Assembly (NCBI RefSeq): GCF_000760735.1
Contig: NZ_JMEX01000008.1
Coordinates: 290,855 to 354,854 of the forward strand
Direction of reading: 5' to 3'
DNA length: 64,000 nucleotides
Source of the DNA: Rhodococcoides fascians A44A
GTDB taxonomy: Bacteria > Actinomycetota > Actinomycetes > Mycobacteriales > Mycobacteriaceae
In this document: positions 32,037 through 40,977 of the stretch, one piece after another
Layout of the letters: each line of letters starts with the position of its first letter
Position numbering within the stretch: position 1 is the stretch's first letter
Translations under genes and position numbers: made by a program
The notes under the pieces: model-generated
The model's input: the letters and a program-made list of their open reading frames with translations, nothing else
Database searches by the model: none
Told to the model about the DNA's origin: nothing

Positions 32037-32233
32037 GCGGGGGAACGACTTCAGCGGCTCCCATGCGCCGAAGAGTCGAGCGGTATCCTAACCTCGCGTG
32101 CGTCGATCCGACAGTCTCGACGGAGCAGAACTATCGGTGTAGGGTCACGGCAACATCGAAGAAGATCCTCTGCTGTGATCGAACACGTCTTTCATCCATT
32201 CGCTTCGCGTTCTCGCATCGAACAGGACGGCCG

Positions 32234-34429
32234 TTGACCCAGGATTCATCGAACCGTGAGAGCCCGCGAAGCGCCCCTTCGGCTCGTAAACCTTTGCTGG
32301 AGTTCGTTATCGGTCACGCCAGAGCAGTGGTTGCCACGTGTGTCGTCGTGATCGTCGCCGCCGGCGTCTGGGGTATCGGCGTCATCGAGGACCTCAGCCT
32401 CGGTGGATACTCGGATCCGTCGAGCGAGGCGGCCCGCGTCGACGGCATCGTGGACGCGCAGTTCGGACGAACGATTCCCGACGTCGTCGTTCTGTACACC
32501 CCACGAGACGGGCGGTCGATCGACGAGATCGGCGACGACGTCGCGGCCGACCTCGCCGCCATCGACCCGGCTCTGCTGACACGCCCTCCCACGACGTACT
32601 GGAACATCGCGCCGGCCTTCCAGCAGGGCCTGAGGTCGTTCGACCGAAACTCGGCAATCGCCGTGCTGACGCTGAACGGCAGCGAGGATCACCGCGTCAA
32701 GACGTACCTGAGCATCAAGGATGAACGCGCGATCGACGGCGTGGAGATTCAGTTCGGCGGCTTCTCGACCATCATCGACGCCTACAACGCCGAGGCTCGC
32801 GCCGACCTCATCCGTGCCGAGCTCATCACTTTCCCGGTGCTGATGGTGCTGTTGTTGATCATCTTCGGCGGGGTGACGGCGGCGGCTGTTCCGCTGTGCA
32901 TCGGCGGTCTGGGCATCCTCGCATCGCTGGCCGCGATGCGCATTCTGACGTCCTTCACCGAGGTGAGCGTGTTCGCCACCAACATCGCCACCCTCGTGAG
33001 TCTGGGTATGGCGGTGGACTACAGCCTGTTCGTACTCACTCGTTTCCGGGAAGAGCTGCGGCGCGGGTCGACCACCCCGGACGCGGTCCGAGCGACCATG
33101 TCCACCGCCGGTCGGACCGTCGCCTTCTCCGGTTTGCTGCTGGTGTGTGGATTCGTCGGGATGCTGATATTTCCGCAGGCGATGATCAGGTCGCTCGGTT
33201 TCGGAGGCATGGCAGCCGTGGCCGCCGCTGCGTTCGTCTCGCTCACCGCACTTCCTGCCGCGCTTGCGCTTCTCGGTCCTCGGATCGACTCGTTGAGTTG
33301 GCGGACGGGTGCCGTCGAACGCGGAGACGAACGCGCCGAACGGTTCTGGGGCGCGGTGGCGACCTCGGTCATGAAGCGGCCGGTGATCGTCGCCGGCACC
33401 ATCCTCGCGTTGCTCGCCCTGCTCAGCGCGCCGGTCTTCGGTGTCGCCCTGGGCGATCTCGACCACCGGGGGCTTCCGTCGGATTCACCGGCGCGGATCG
33501 CGACCGACGCTCTGTTCACGGAATTCCCGCTCGCCAACTCCGGGGTCACCGTGATGGTCCGGTCCACCGACGGCGGCGCGCCCGACCCTCGTGCGGTCCA
33601 ACGGATCACGAACGACATCGGCGCGCTCGACGGATTCGCGGCCGCGGCCCCAGGGGGTTCGACCGGAGACTACGCAGTCGTGCGAGCCATCCTGTCCTCC
33701 CCCGACCGAACGGAGGGTGCAGTCGCCGCGGTGGAGTCACTGCGCGACCTTCCCGTGCCGGACGGTACCCGAATATTCCTCGGCGGCCCCACCGCGCTGA
33801 GTCAGGACGGTATCGCCGCCATCGAGGACACGATCCCCTGGATGTTCGCGATCATGATCGCGTCGACCTTCCTCGTCACCACCGCCGCGTTCCGCTCGAT
33901 CGTATTGTCCGTCAAAGCGATCGCCATGGCGATGGTCAGCCTTGCCGCGACGTTCGGTGTCCTGACCTGGATCTTCCACGACGGTCACGGCGCGGAACTT
34001 CTCGGCGTCACACCAGGACCCCTGCAGGCAACGATGAGCATTCTCGTTCTCGCAGTCGTCTTCGGGCTCTCGACAGACTACGAGATATTTCTGCTCTCCC
34101 GCATGGTCGAAGCACACGATCGAGGCGAGTCCACCCGCGACGCGGTCCGTATCGGCACTGCACGCACCGGCCGAGTGGTCACGGCCGCCGCCCTGCTGCT
34201 CGTCACCGTCACCGCGGCGTTCTCGCTGTCGGAACTGTCGATGATGCGACTGCTCGGGATAGGCGTCATCGTCGGGCTGATCATCGATGCGACGGTCGTT
34301 CGCATGCTCCTGGTCCCCGCCCTCGTTGCGTTGATGGGTGAGGCGAACTGGTGGCTGCACCCGAAACCTCGTCCGCGCGACACTCCCCCGGACACACCAC
34401 TGGAAAAGGACATCGAACATGCCGGTTGA
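32234..34429 (+). CDS. MmpL/RND-family lipid exporter
   Basis: A 731-residue RND-superfamily protein of MmpL type, which moves lipids across the inner membrane using the proton gradient. There are two repeats, each with one isolated helix, a periplasmic loop and a block of five helices. The proton-relay Asp-Tyr pairs are visible as GMAVDYSLFVLTRF (Asp262) and GLSTDYEIFLLSRM (Asp615). The C-terminal cytoplasmic extension is short, unlike MmpL3. A TTG start at 32234 is chosen: AGGA lies six bases upstream and LTQDSSNRES begins the hydrophilic leader; the frame is open upstream but lacks a better start. Its stop overlaps the GNAT gene by 11 bp. The likely cargo is the product of the adjacent PKS cluster. 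Confidence 0.88.
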   Translation: MTQDSSNRESPRSAPSARKPLLEFVIGHARAVVATCVVVIVAAGVWGIGVIEDLSLGGYSDPSSEAARVDGIVDAQFGRTIPDVVVLYTPRDGRSIDEIGDDVAADLAAIDPALLTRPPTTYWNIAPAFQQGLRSFDRNSAIAVLTLNGSEDHRVKTYLSIKDERAIDGVEIQFGGFSTIIDAYNAEARADLIRAELITFPVLMVLLLIIFGGVTAAAVPLCIGGLGILASLAAMRILTSFTEVSVFATNIATLVSLGMAVDYSLFVLTRFREELRRGSTTPDAVRATMSTAGRTVAFSGLLLVCGFVGMLIFPQAMIRSLGFGGMAAVAAAAFVSLTALPAALALLGPRIDSLSWRTGAVERGDERAERFWGAVATSVMKRPVIVAGTILALLALLSAPVFGVALGDLDHRGLPSDSPARIATDALFTEFPLANSGVTVMVRSTDGGAPDPRAVQRITNDIGALDGFAAAAPGGSTGDYAVVRAILSSPDRTEGAVAAVESLRDLPVPDGTRIFLGGPTALSQDGIAAIEDTIPWMFAIMIASTFLVTTAAFRSIVLSVKAIAMAMVSLAATFGVLTWIFHDGHGAELLGVTPGPLQATMSILVLAVVFGLSTDYEIFLLSRMVEAHDRGESTRDAVRIGTARTGRVVTAAALLLVTVTAAFSLSELSMMRLLGIGVIVGLIIDATVVRMLLVPALVALMGEANWWLHPKPRPRDTPPDTPLEKDIEHAG

Positions 34430-35045
34430 AGTCAGCACGGTCGAGATCAGAGCCGCACAGAGAACCGACATTCGCGAGATGTCCGACCTGATGGCACGCG
34501 CCTTCCAATCCGACGACCCTGTGAGCAGTTACTTCTTCCCGAAGGACGCTCGGCGGCCGAAGATGCAGCGACGGATGATGTCGGCGCTGATCAGGCACCG
34601 CTACCTACCCTCGGGAGGTGCAGAGCTTGCAGTGCTCGGCGGGAAGATAGTCGGCGTCAGCTTGTGGCATCCGCACGACGCGTCGCCCGAGTGGTGGCGA
34701 ATCCTGATTGCCGGTCCACAATTGTTGTGGGCCATGCGCAGTGGTGTCCGAGCAGGAATGCACATGGACAAGATGCTCGACGCCGGGGCGCCCGACGACG
34801 ACGCGGTGCTGTGGGTGTATCTCGGGGTCGAGCCGACGCTCCACCGATCCGGGGTGGGCGCGGCACTGTCGCGATCCTTCTTCGAGCGGGTCGACCGCGA
34901 GGGCCGGACGACATTCGGGATCTGCAAACAGGGCAACATCCCCTTCTGGACCGCGATGGGGTTCGAGGAAGTCGGAACGGACACCATCGGTCCGGGCGGG
35001 CCTGAAGTCCACCGCATGAATCGCCGTCCGAGCGCACGGCCGTAG
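34419..35045 (+). CDS. GNAT-family N-acetyltransferase
   Basis: A 208-residue acyltransferase of the GNAT fold. The N-terminal strand-helix is VEIRAAQRTDIREMSDLMARAF. The acetyl-CoA-binding region is VLWVYLGVEPTLHRSGVGAAL, a variant of the R/Q-x-x-G-x-G/A loop, followed by FGICKQGNIPFWTAMGFEEV. GNAT enzymes transfer acyl groups from CoA to amines, and here an amine-bearing lipid is the obvious candidate. The ATG at 34419 lies inside the end of the exporter gene, with AGGA eight bases upstream, so the two are co-translated. Its stop is 100 bp from the convergent aminotransferase-reductase gene. Confidence 0.85.
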   Translation: MPVEVSTVEIRAAQRTDIREMSDLMARAFQSDDPVSSYFFPKDARRPKMQRRMMSALIRHRYLPSGGAELAVLGGKIVGVSLWHPHDASPEWWRILIAGPQLLWAMRSGVRAGMHMDKMLDAGAPDDDAVLWVYLGVEPTLHRSGVGAALSRSFFERVDREGRTTFGICKQGNIPFWTAMGFEEVGTDTIGPGGPEVHRMNRRPSARP

Positions 35046-35145
35046 CCGCGTCCGCCGTGACGCCGCCAGGGCCTGCGGAACTCCGTCACCGGGTTCCGCA
35101 GGCTCCTGCCGGGACGTCAGTATCGAGTCCGGTGCCAGTGCCCGG

Positions 35146-37725
35146 TCACTGCCCTTCGCGCCACCGCGTGGACTCCGCGAGTTCGAACCCGTACCGATCC
35201 GCCAGCACGCCCAGACGTCGAACGTTCGCACCGTTCAACGCTGTTCCGATACTTCGCAGTTCGAATTCGCCGGACAACGACAGCAGCATCGTCTCCGCCA
35301 TGCACGCGTAGGTCAGCCCCGGCGCGAGGCCGAACGTCAGACCGAAATCCGACCCCGCGGGCATCGAGACGATGCCACCGTCGAAGACCGTCACATCGGG
35401 CCGAGTGAGGCCGACGTCGTGCGGGATGTTCGGGGGCTGCGCCACATCGCAGACGATGGCGTCGGGTCCCAGGTCGGCGGCGTCGATCAACGAGTGCGGC
35501 GCCGACGTCGCAGCGATGACCACCTGCGCGCGAGCAACCCCGGCGGCCGGATCGTCGAAGAACTCGATGTGCCCGCCGGCCACGAGGTCGTCCACACTCC
35601 GCCCGTCCGCCGCCGCGGCGAGCGCACCTGCCCCACCTCGAGCGGCGTCGACTATCTCCCCCGCTGCGTCCCACAGTTTCGGCGCGACGCGCCCCTGCTC
35701 ACCGGGCCGCCCGACCAGGGCGATCGCGCCGACGTCGGGCGCCAAGGCACGCGCGATGGTCCTACCGATGGCACCGGCCGCCCCCAGAACGGTCACCCGA
35801 ACCACCCCGAGATCGATTCCGCGTTCCGCGCACACTCGGTGCACCGCGCGGATACTGGCTGCCGCCGTGAACGAATTTCCGGTGGTGAGAACGCCCGCCA
35901 TCGAGCCGAGCGCCAGCCCGTTCGCCGTGACCACCGACGAGTATCCGCCCAGCCCGACGACGGTGGCACCTCGCTCGAACGCGAGATTCGCCGCAGCACC
36001 GACTGCTGCGACCGCAGCGTGTGACGGCAGCGTCAGCAGGCCCTTCGACGTGAAGGGAAGCCCGATCAAGTTGCCGTGGGCTGCGCCGTCGTGCTCGGTC
36101 ACGATCCTCCCGCTACCGATGATGTACGACGCAGGCTTCAGTTCCGATGTCGCCGAGGAGAACCTCTCCAGCAGCTCCGCACGTTCGGGGTGCGAGAACT
36201 CGGCGAGCGACGGATCGAAGGCCTCGAAGATGCTCAGATCCAGCGGATGAGCGACGAACCCGAACCGGCTGTCACCGGACTGCACCGGAGTGTGCGGGAG
36301 CCGTGCGCCCACGGTACTTCCGGAGCGGCCTGCTTCGGTCCGTGCCACAGAACCACCGGACCGATTCCGTCCGACCAGATGACCGATCAGACCGGCGAGG
36401 TCCCCTGCCGCCGCGAACGCGCACGCGCGACCGAGTGCCTCGACCAGACGCATGCATTCGGACTCGGTGACCGTCAGCGGCGGTTCCACCCGCAGCACCC
36501 GCGCCCCGAACATCGTGGGCGCCAGCCGAATACCCTCCACCTGCGACAGATAGGAGGACATCATCACCGCCAGGTTCTCCTGGTCCGCAACCGAACCCAG
36601 AATGGATTGCCTCCCCACGAAGTTGATGTCGTCGGTGAGCTCGACACCCAACAGCAAGCCACGACCACGCACATCCGACACCACCGTCGGATACTCGGCA
36701 GCGAGCCTCCTCAGTTCACGAGCAAGCAGATCCCCCACTTCCTGCACTCGCGAGATCACAGCACCGCCGTCCGCGGCGAGCTCGTCGAGCACCGCGATGC
36801 CGACCCTCGCCGTCAACGCGTTGCCCGCGAACGTCGACGTGTGCCGCAGTGCGAAGCTTTCCCCCATCCACTCGGGCTTGCTCAACACCGCCCCGCTCGG
36901 CAGCACTCCACCCCCCAGCGCTTTGGCCAGAGCGAGAACATCGGGTACGACGCCTTCTCGCTCACACGCGAACATCGTGCCCGTACGGCCCAAACCGGTC
37001 TGCACCTCGTCGAGTGCCAGTAGAACCCCGTGCTCGGTGCAGATCTCGCGCACACGCGTCAGGTAACCGTCGGGAGGCACGACGACGCCGCCCTCACCTT
37101 GAATGGGCTCGACGACGAACGCCGCGAACTGCCCTGGTGCAGCGACCAGTGCGGCCTCGAGCGCGTCCGCGTCACCGAACGGAACGGAGTCGAATCCCTG
37201 GACCGGAGCACCGAATCCAGCCTGGTACTTGATGTTTCCCGTGGCGGACAGTGCGCCGAGCGTCTTGCCGTGGAAGCTGTTCGTCGTGCTGAGGATACCC
37301 AGGCGTCCCGTCGCGGCGCGTGCGATCTTGATGACCACCTCCATCGCCTCGGCGCCGCTGTTGACGAACGTCACCCGCGTCAGACCGGCGGGTGCGACGG
37401 AGACGAGGCGGCGGGCGAGTTCGCCCGCTGGATACAACACCGACGGTTGGACGAACACTGCTTCCCCGGAATGTCGCACGGCATCCATTGCTCGCCAGAC
37501 GTTCTCGGGGTTGTGCCCGAACGGGAGGGCTCCGTACGCGCCGGCGAAATCGAGGTGCGTACGACCCGACGCGTCGAGCAGCTCGGTCCCGTTACCGGAC
37601 ACGTACTCGATGTCCACGTCCACCGCCGACAGGAGTCGGTACAACTCGGGATTGACGTTCTCCGCAAAGCCGTCGCGGCCGGTCGACTGACGCGTGGTGG
37701 ACGGGTGAAAAGAAAGGTCGGTCAT
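35146..37725 (-). CDS. fusion: class III aminotransferase + AAR-like acyl-ACP reductase
   Basis: An 859-residue two-domain protein. Residues 1-450 are a class III PLP aminotransferase (VTFVNSGAEAMEVVIKIAR, LLALDEVQTGLGRTG, PLP Lys268 in LALAKALGGG). Residues about 480-859 resemble cyanobacterial acyl-ACP reductase: GLGGYSSVVTANG, TTGNSFTAAASIRAVHR, NAD(P)H loop VTVLGAAGAIGRTIAR, FDGGIVSMP, and Cys808 in TYACMAETMLLSLSG, at the position of the AAR thioester cysteine. The joint reaction would be acyl-ACP to aldehyde to primary amine. ATG 37725 (MTDLSFHPSTTRQS) has GGAG five bases upstream. The gene is convergent with GNAT. The domain identities are read by eye, and the combined activity is inferred. 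Confidence 0.85.
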   Translation of the reverse strand: MTDLSFHPSTTRQSTGRDGFAENVNPELYRLLSAVDVDIEYVSGNGTELLDASGRTHLDFAGAYGALPFGHNPENVWRAMDAVRHSGEAVFVQPSVLYPAGELARRLVSVAPAGLTRVTFVNSGAEAMEVVIKIARAATGRLGILSTTNSFHGKTLGALSATGNIKYQAGFGAPVQGFDSVPFGDADALEAALVAAPGQFAAFVVEPIQGEGGVVVPPDGYLTRVREICTEHGVLLALDEVQTGLGRTGTMFACEREGVVPDVLALAKALGGGVLPSGAVLSKPEWMGESFALRHTSTFAGNALTARVGIAVLDELAADGGAVISRVQEVGDLLARELRRLAAEYPTVVSDVRGRGLLLGVELTDDINFVGRQSILGSVADQENLAVMMSSYLSQVEGIRLAPTMFGARVLRVEPPLTVTESECMRLVEALGRACAFAAAGDLAGLIGHLVGRNRSGGSVARTEAGRSGSTVGARLPHTPVQSGDSRFGFVAHPLDLSIFEAFDPSLAEFSHPERAELLERFSSATSELKPASYIIGSGRIVTEHDGAAHGNLIGLPFTSKGLLTLPSHAAVAAVGAAANLAFERGATVVGLGGYSSVVTANGLALGSMAGVLTTGNSFTAAASIRAVHRVCAERGIDLGVVRVTVLGAAGAIGRTIARALAPDVGAIALVGRPGEQGRVAPKLWDAAGEIVDAARGGAGALAAAADGRSVDDLVAGGHIEFFDDPAAGVARAQVVIAATSAPHSLIDAADLGPDAIVCDVAQPPNIPHDVGLTRPDVTVFDGGIVSMPAGSDFGLTFGLAPGLTYACMAETMLLSLSGEFELRSIGTALNGANVRRLGVLADRYGFELAESTRWREGQ

Positions 37726-37956
37726 GTGAGCTCCGTGTTCTCGCGAAACCGCCTCCGGTGGCACGAGCTGCCGGGAGGCGTTCTCGCGCAACCAGAGCTC
37801 GCCCCGTGGTGGGACGCAAGCGCGATGGTAGCTGCCGAGAGGACCGAAGTTAGCCTGTGAAAATACCCTTACTACTGATTCGAAACGAAAAACCGCATCT
37901 ACAGTCGGTTTATCGGTGTGGCCGACTCAGCGTCGTGTCGGCCAAATCACACCGGA

Positions 37957-38802
37957 TCACTTGTCCTGCGTCGCCGACAACAGCCACTGCCCGTCGATCT
38001 TTTCCATATTGGCGATGAGCGGGAACACGACGTTCCCCGACGCGACACCGGCACTCGTCGCACTCACGTTGACGTTGGCGAAGAGCTCGGCCTTGTCGTC
38101 CTGCAGACGCACGACACCGATGTCGAGAACGTCGACGTCCGTTGCCGTCTGCGTCTCGTTCGCCGTCGACTTGATCTCCTCGATGAACTTCTGCGACTCC
38201 TCGCGGAACGCTGGCGTCATCTTCTCGAGCCCGGCCGCGATATCGGCGTCGATCGTCGCGAAGTTGTACCTGTACAACCCGACCAGAGCGTCCGACGCCG
38301 CTCGCGTCACCTCGGATGTCTCGCCCTGATCGACCCACGCGGCGTTGTCCACCTCGGTACCGGGCTTCAGCGCGGCAACCGCCGCGAACGCAACCAACAA
38401 CGCAGCAACAGCACCGACCACGATCGTCGGCAGCCAGTTGGTCCGACCGGCCGGCTGTCCCCCGGGTGAGCCTGCCTGGGGTGAGCCTTCCTGGGGTGAG
38501 CCTTCCTCGGATGCCTCAGCTCCGGGCGCCTTCGATGACTCGGGCGTCTCGGCTACAGGAGTATCAGCTACGAAAGCCTTCTGCTTCGGCGGCTTCGAGA
38601 TGGAGACCGCGGTTGCGGGCTCAGCAGACGAGGGGCCTTCGGGATGCGCAGTGTCGGGCGCACTCGAATCCACAGCACCCGAGTCGACAGCACTCGAGTC
38701 CGGTGCGCTGGAATCGGCGGGCTTGCGGTTGGTTCCCGCAACCTTCTTACGGACCTTGCTGGTGGTGACGGGTGGGACTATCTTGCGACGTTGTGGGGGC
38801 AC
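37957..38802 (-). CDS. Mce-associated membrane protein (second, promoter-distal)
   Basis: A 281-residue single-pass protein of the Mce-associated (Mam) type. The first 140 residues are low-complexity, with SSAPD/SSAVDSGAVD and GSPQEGSPQAGSPG repeats. Then comes one transmembrane helix (WLPTIVVGAVAALLVAFAAVAAL) and a periplasmic domain containing ALVGLYRYNFATIDADIAAG and MEKIDGQWLLSATQ, an NTF2-like pattern common to these proteins. Mam proteins stabilise the Mce importer. GTG 38802 is chosen because AGGAG lies seven bases upstream. It is the last gene of the mce operon. Confidence 0.82.
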   Translation of the reverse strand: MPPQRRKIVPPVTTSKVRKKVAGTNRKPADSSAPDSSAVDSGAVDSSAPDTAHPEGPSSAEPATAVSISKPPKQKAFVADTPVAETPESSKAPGAEASEEGSPQEGSPQAGSPGGQPAGRTNWLPTIVVGAVAALLVAFAAVAALKPGTEVDNAAWVDQGETSEVTRAASDALVGLYRYNFATIDADIAAGLEKMTPAFREESQKFIEEIKSTANETQTATDVDVLDIGVVRLQDDKAELFANVNVSATSAGVASGNVVFPLIANMEKIDGQWLLSATQDK

Positions 38803-38854
38803 TGAAGTACTCCTGACTCGAACATGTGCGGGCGGGCGGAAGGTGCAGCCTCGG

Positions 38855-39601
38855 CTACGGACCTTCGGACGCGCCTGAATCAGCGGGCGCGGGCTCGCCG
38901 GAGGGAGGCGTCGCGCTCGGGTCTGTGGTTCCGGCATCGGGAGCGGGAGTGCCTGCCTCCGGGCTCCCCGAGTCCGGGGTACCTGCGTTCGGTGCGGGCT
39001 GCTGCGCGCCCGGGTCGGTCGGTGCATCGACGGGGTTCAGCGGCACTCGGTCTCCGACGGGCAGAAGGTTGTTGACCTTCCACGTTCCGTCGACGTCCTC
39101 GAGGTACATGCGCATGACACTGCGAGTGCGTTCGGTGAATCCGTCCGGCCCCGACGTGTTGTTCGCGACGATCGCGATCGCGGTAGCCGTCCGGTCGTCG
39201 ACGTTCAGTTCCGTGATGGTCGCGTCGAGTACCTCGGCAGTGATCTTCCGGCCGGAATTGCGCTGCTCGTCCGTGACGGCCTTCTTGGTCTCCTCGAGAT
39301 AGCTGGTCATCTGATCGCCCGTCACCGAGGTGAGCATCAGATCCAGCGACCCGTCCATGTCGGCGGAGTCGACGGTACTGAGATTGATCGCGGCCTGACG
39401 TGCGTCGTTCAGCGCCGAATCGCGAGTGTCCGCGATCGCCTTCTCGTCCCACGCGTTCTTCCATCCGATCCCGAACCATACGCAGGCCGCCAGGGCCACC
39501 ACGGCGACGATGGACAGGGCTACGAGGACCGGCCGGGACTTGTTCTTCGGCCGCGGTGTCTTCTTCGGCTGCGGTGGTGCAGCTTCGGTGTTTGACGTCA
39601 C
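38855..39601 (-). CDS. Mce-associated membrane protein (first)
   Basis: A 248-residue protein with a basic N terminus (PKKTPRPKNKSRP), one transmembrane helix (VLVALSIVAVVALAACVWFGIG) and a periplasmic domain (DSALNDARQAAINLSTVD, and YLEDVDGTWKVNNLLPVG near residue 170). It ends in a proline/glycine/alanine-rich tail of about 70 residues. The fold and position after mceF mark it as a Mce-associated (Mam) protein. The GTG start follows a TAAGG-type ribosome site. The gap to mceF is 128 bp, the largest in the operon, so it may have some independent expression. Confidence 0.82.
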   Translation of the reverse strand: MTSNTEAAPPQPKKTPRPKNKSRPVLVALSIVAVVALAACVWFGIGWKNAWDEKAIADTRDSALNDARQAAINLSTVDSADMDGSLDLMLTSVTGDQMTSYLEETKKAVTDEQRNSGRKITAEVLDATITELNVDDRTATAIAIVANNTSGPDGFTERTRSVMRMYLEDVDGTWKVNNLLPVGDRVPLNPVDAPTDPGAQQPAPNAGTPDSGSPEAGTPAPDAGTTDPSATPPSGEPAPADSGASEGP

Positions 39602-39729
39602 ACTTCAACCTTACTCTTCGGTAACACCGGCATCGACGACGCCGGTGAAACCGTGGAACACGAAACGGCGGTGAATCTGCTCGGTTTCCGCAGATCCACC
39701 GCCGACGACCACGATACGACTGTGCACAG

Positions 39730-40977
39730 TTACTTCGGAGTGACTCCGATCAGGGGAGCGAGCTGTGAGGCGATCGGATTCAGGTTGAGCTTGTCCGGAT
39801 CCACCTTGGGCTTGCTGTCCCACGGCTGCGGGGTTTCGGGGTCCGCGAACACGATCCGGTTGGCACTACGAACGCCGGTGACGCTGCCCTGCGGTGTCGT
39901 GCAGTTCGCGTCGAGATTCAGCGGGTAGTTCTCCTCGGTCAGGTCGAAGTTGGGATTCTTCGCCTTCTCCTCGTCCAGAATCGCCTGCGATCCTTCGTAA
40001 CCCAACGTGCACGGAGGCGGATTGTTCGTCTCGAGAAGCAGACCCTGGTGAATCGTGCCGTCGCCCGGGACAAGCGTCTGCGCACCGGACGCCAGTGCAG
40101 GCAGGAAGATCAGCAGAGGCTTGAGCGCCAGAGTGCGAGGAGCAGCCAGCTCGAACACGTTGCGCAGGTTGGTCAGATCCGTCGTCAAGGACCCACCGCC
40201 TTCGTTGATCAATGCACCGACCTGATCGCTCGCTGCGGTCCCGGTGTTGATCAATCTCCGGATGTCCGGATCGTTGCTGCGCAGCTGCGCGGTCACCGAC
40301 GCCAGATCCGTGCTGAACTGCCGGATGGCCGACGACTGCTCGGACTGCGTGTCCAACACGGTACGGCTGTCCCGAATCAGAGCGAGTGTCTGCGGCAGTG
40401 CTTCGTTGCCTGTCTCGGACAACGCACCGAGCGAGTCGACGAGCACCTGCAGATCGTCGCCCTTTCCGTCGAACGCCGCCCCGAGCTCTCGGACGACCGT
40501 CGTCAGGTTCTCCAGCGGCACGGTCTTGACGAGCTGATCCGTGCTGGCGAGGACGTTCTCGACGGGCACCGGTGTCTGCGTGTCCGCCGTCGCGATGGTC
40601 GAACCGTTCTCGAGATACGGACCTTCGTCGCTCGTCGGCTGTAGATCGACGTACTGCTCACCGATGGCCGAGCGGTTGGCCACGACCGCGCGCGCCGAAG
40701 ACGGAATCTGCGGACCGCCGTTGTCCAGCAACAGTTCCACGTCGATGCCGTCGTTGGTCAACGACAGCGCGCCGACGGTGCCGACCGGCACGCCGCGGTA
40801 CGTGACCTCGGCGTTGGTGAAGATACCGCCGGAATCAGCGAACTGACCGGTCACGCTGTACTGACCGAAGCCGAGCAGATTGTCGAGACGCACGTATTTT
40901 CCACCGACGTAGACAACGCCCACGACAGCGACGATGACGAAGAAGATGAGCTGCACCTTCACCAGCCGCGATCTCAC
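39730..40977 (-). CDS. mceF: Mce family protein MceF
   Basis: A 415-residue substrate-binding subunit of the Mce lipid importer. One N-terminal helix anchors it (LVKVQLIFFVIVAVVGVVYV). Then comes the MCE (MlaD-like) domain, residues 38-120, with YSVTGQFADSGGIFTNAEV and YRGVPVGTVG, followed by a long helical region that forms the tube and a charged, proline-containing tail. MceF proteins typically begin like this one. The ATG overlaps the mceE stop (40974-40977). It is the last of the six mce subunits, followed by the two associated proteins. Confidence 0.93.
   Translation of the reverse strand: MRSRLVKVQLIFFVIVAVVGVVYVGGKYVRLDNLLGFGQYSVTGQFADSGGIFTNAEVTYRGVPVGTVGALSLTNDGIDVELLLDNGGPQIPSSARAVVANRSAIGEQYVDLQPTSDEGPYLENGSTIATADTQTPVPVENVLASTDQLVKTVPLENLTTVVRELGAAFDGKGDDLQVLVDSLGALSETGNEALPQTLALIRDSRTVLDTQSEQSSAIRQFSTDLASVTAQLRSNDPDIRRLINTGTAASDQVGALINEGGGSLTTDLTNLRNVFELAAPRTLALKPLLIFLPALASGAQTLVPGDGTIHQGLLLETNNPPPCTLGYEGSQAILDEEKAKNPNFDLTEENYPLNLDANCTTPQGSVTGVRSANRIVFADPETPQPWDSKPKVDPDKLNLNPIASQLAPLIGVTPK

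Noticed and set aside
37840..37890. GGGTAT with upstream GTTT on the minus strand, resembling a SigF-type promoter for the aminotransferase-reductase gene
   Set aside because: The spacing (14 bases) is short and the match is to very degenerate boxes; not enough to call.
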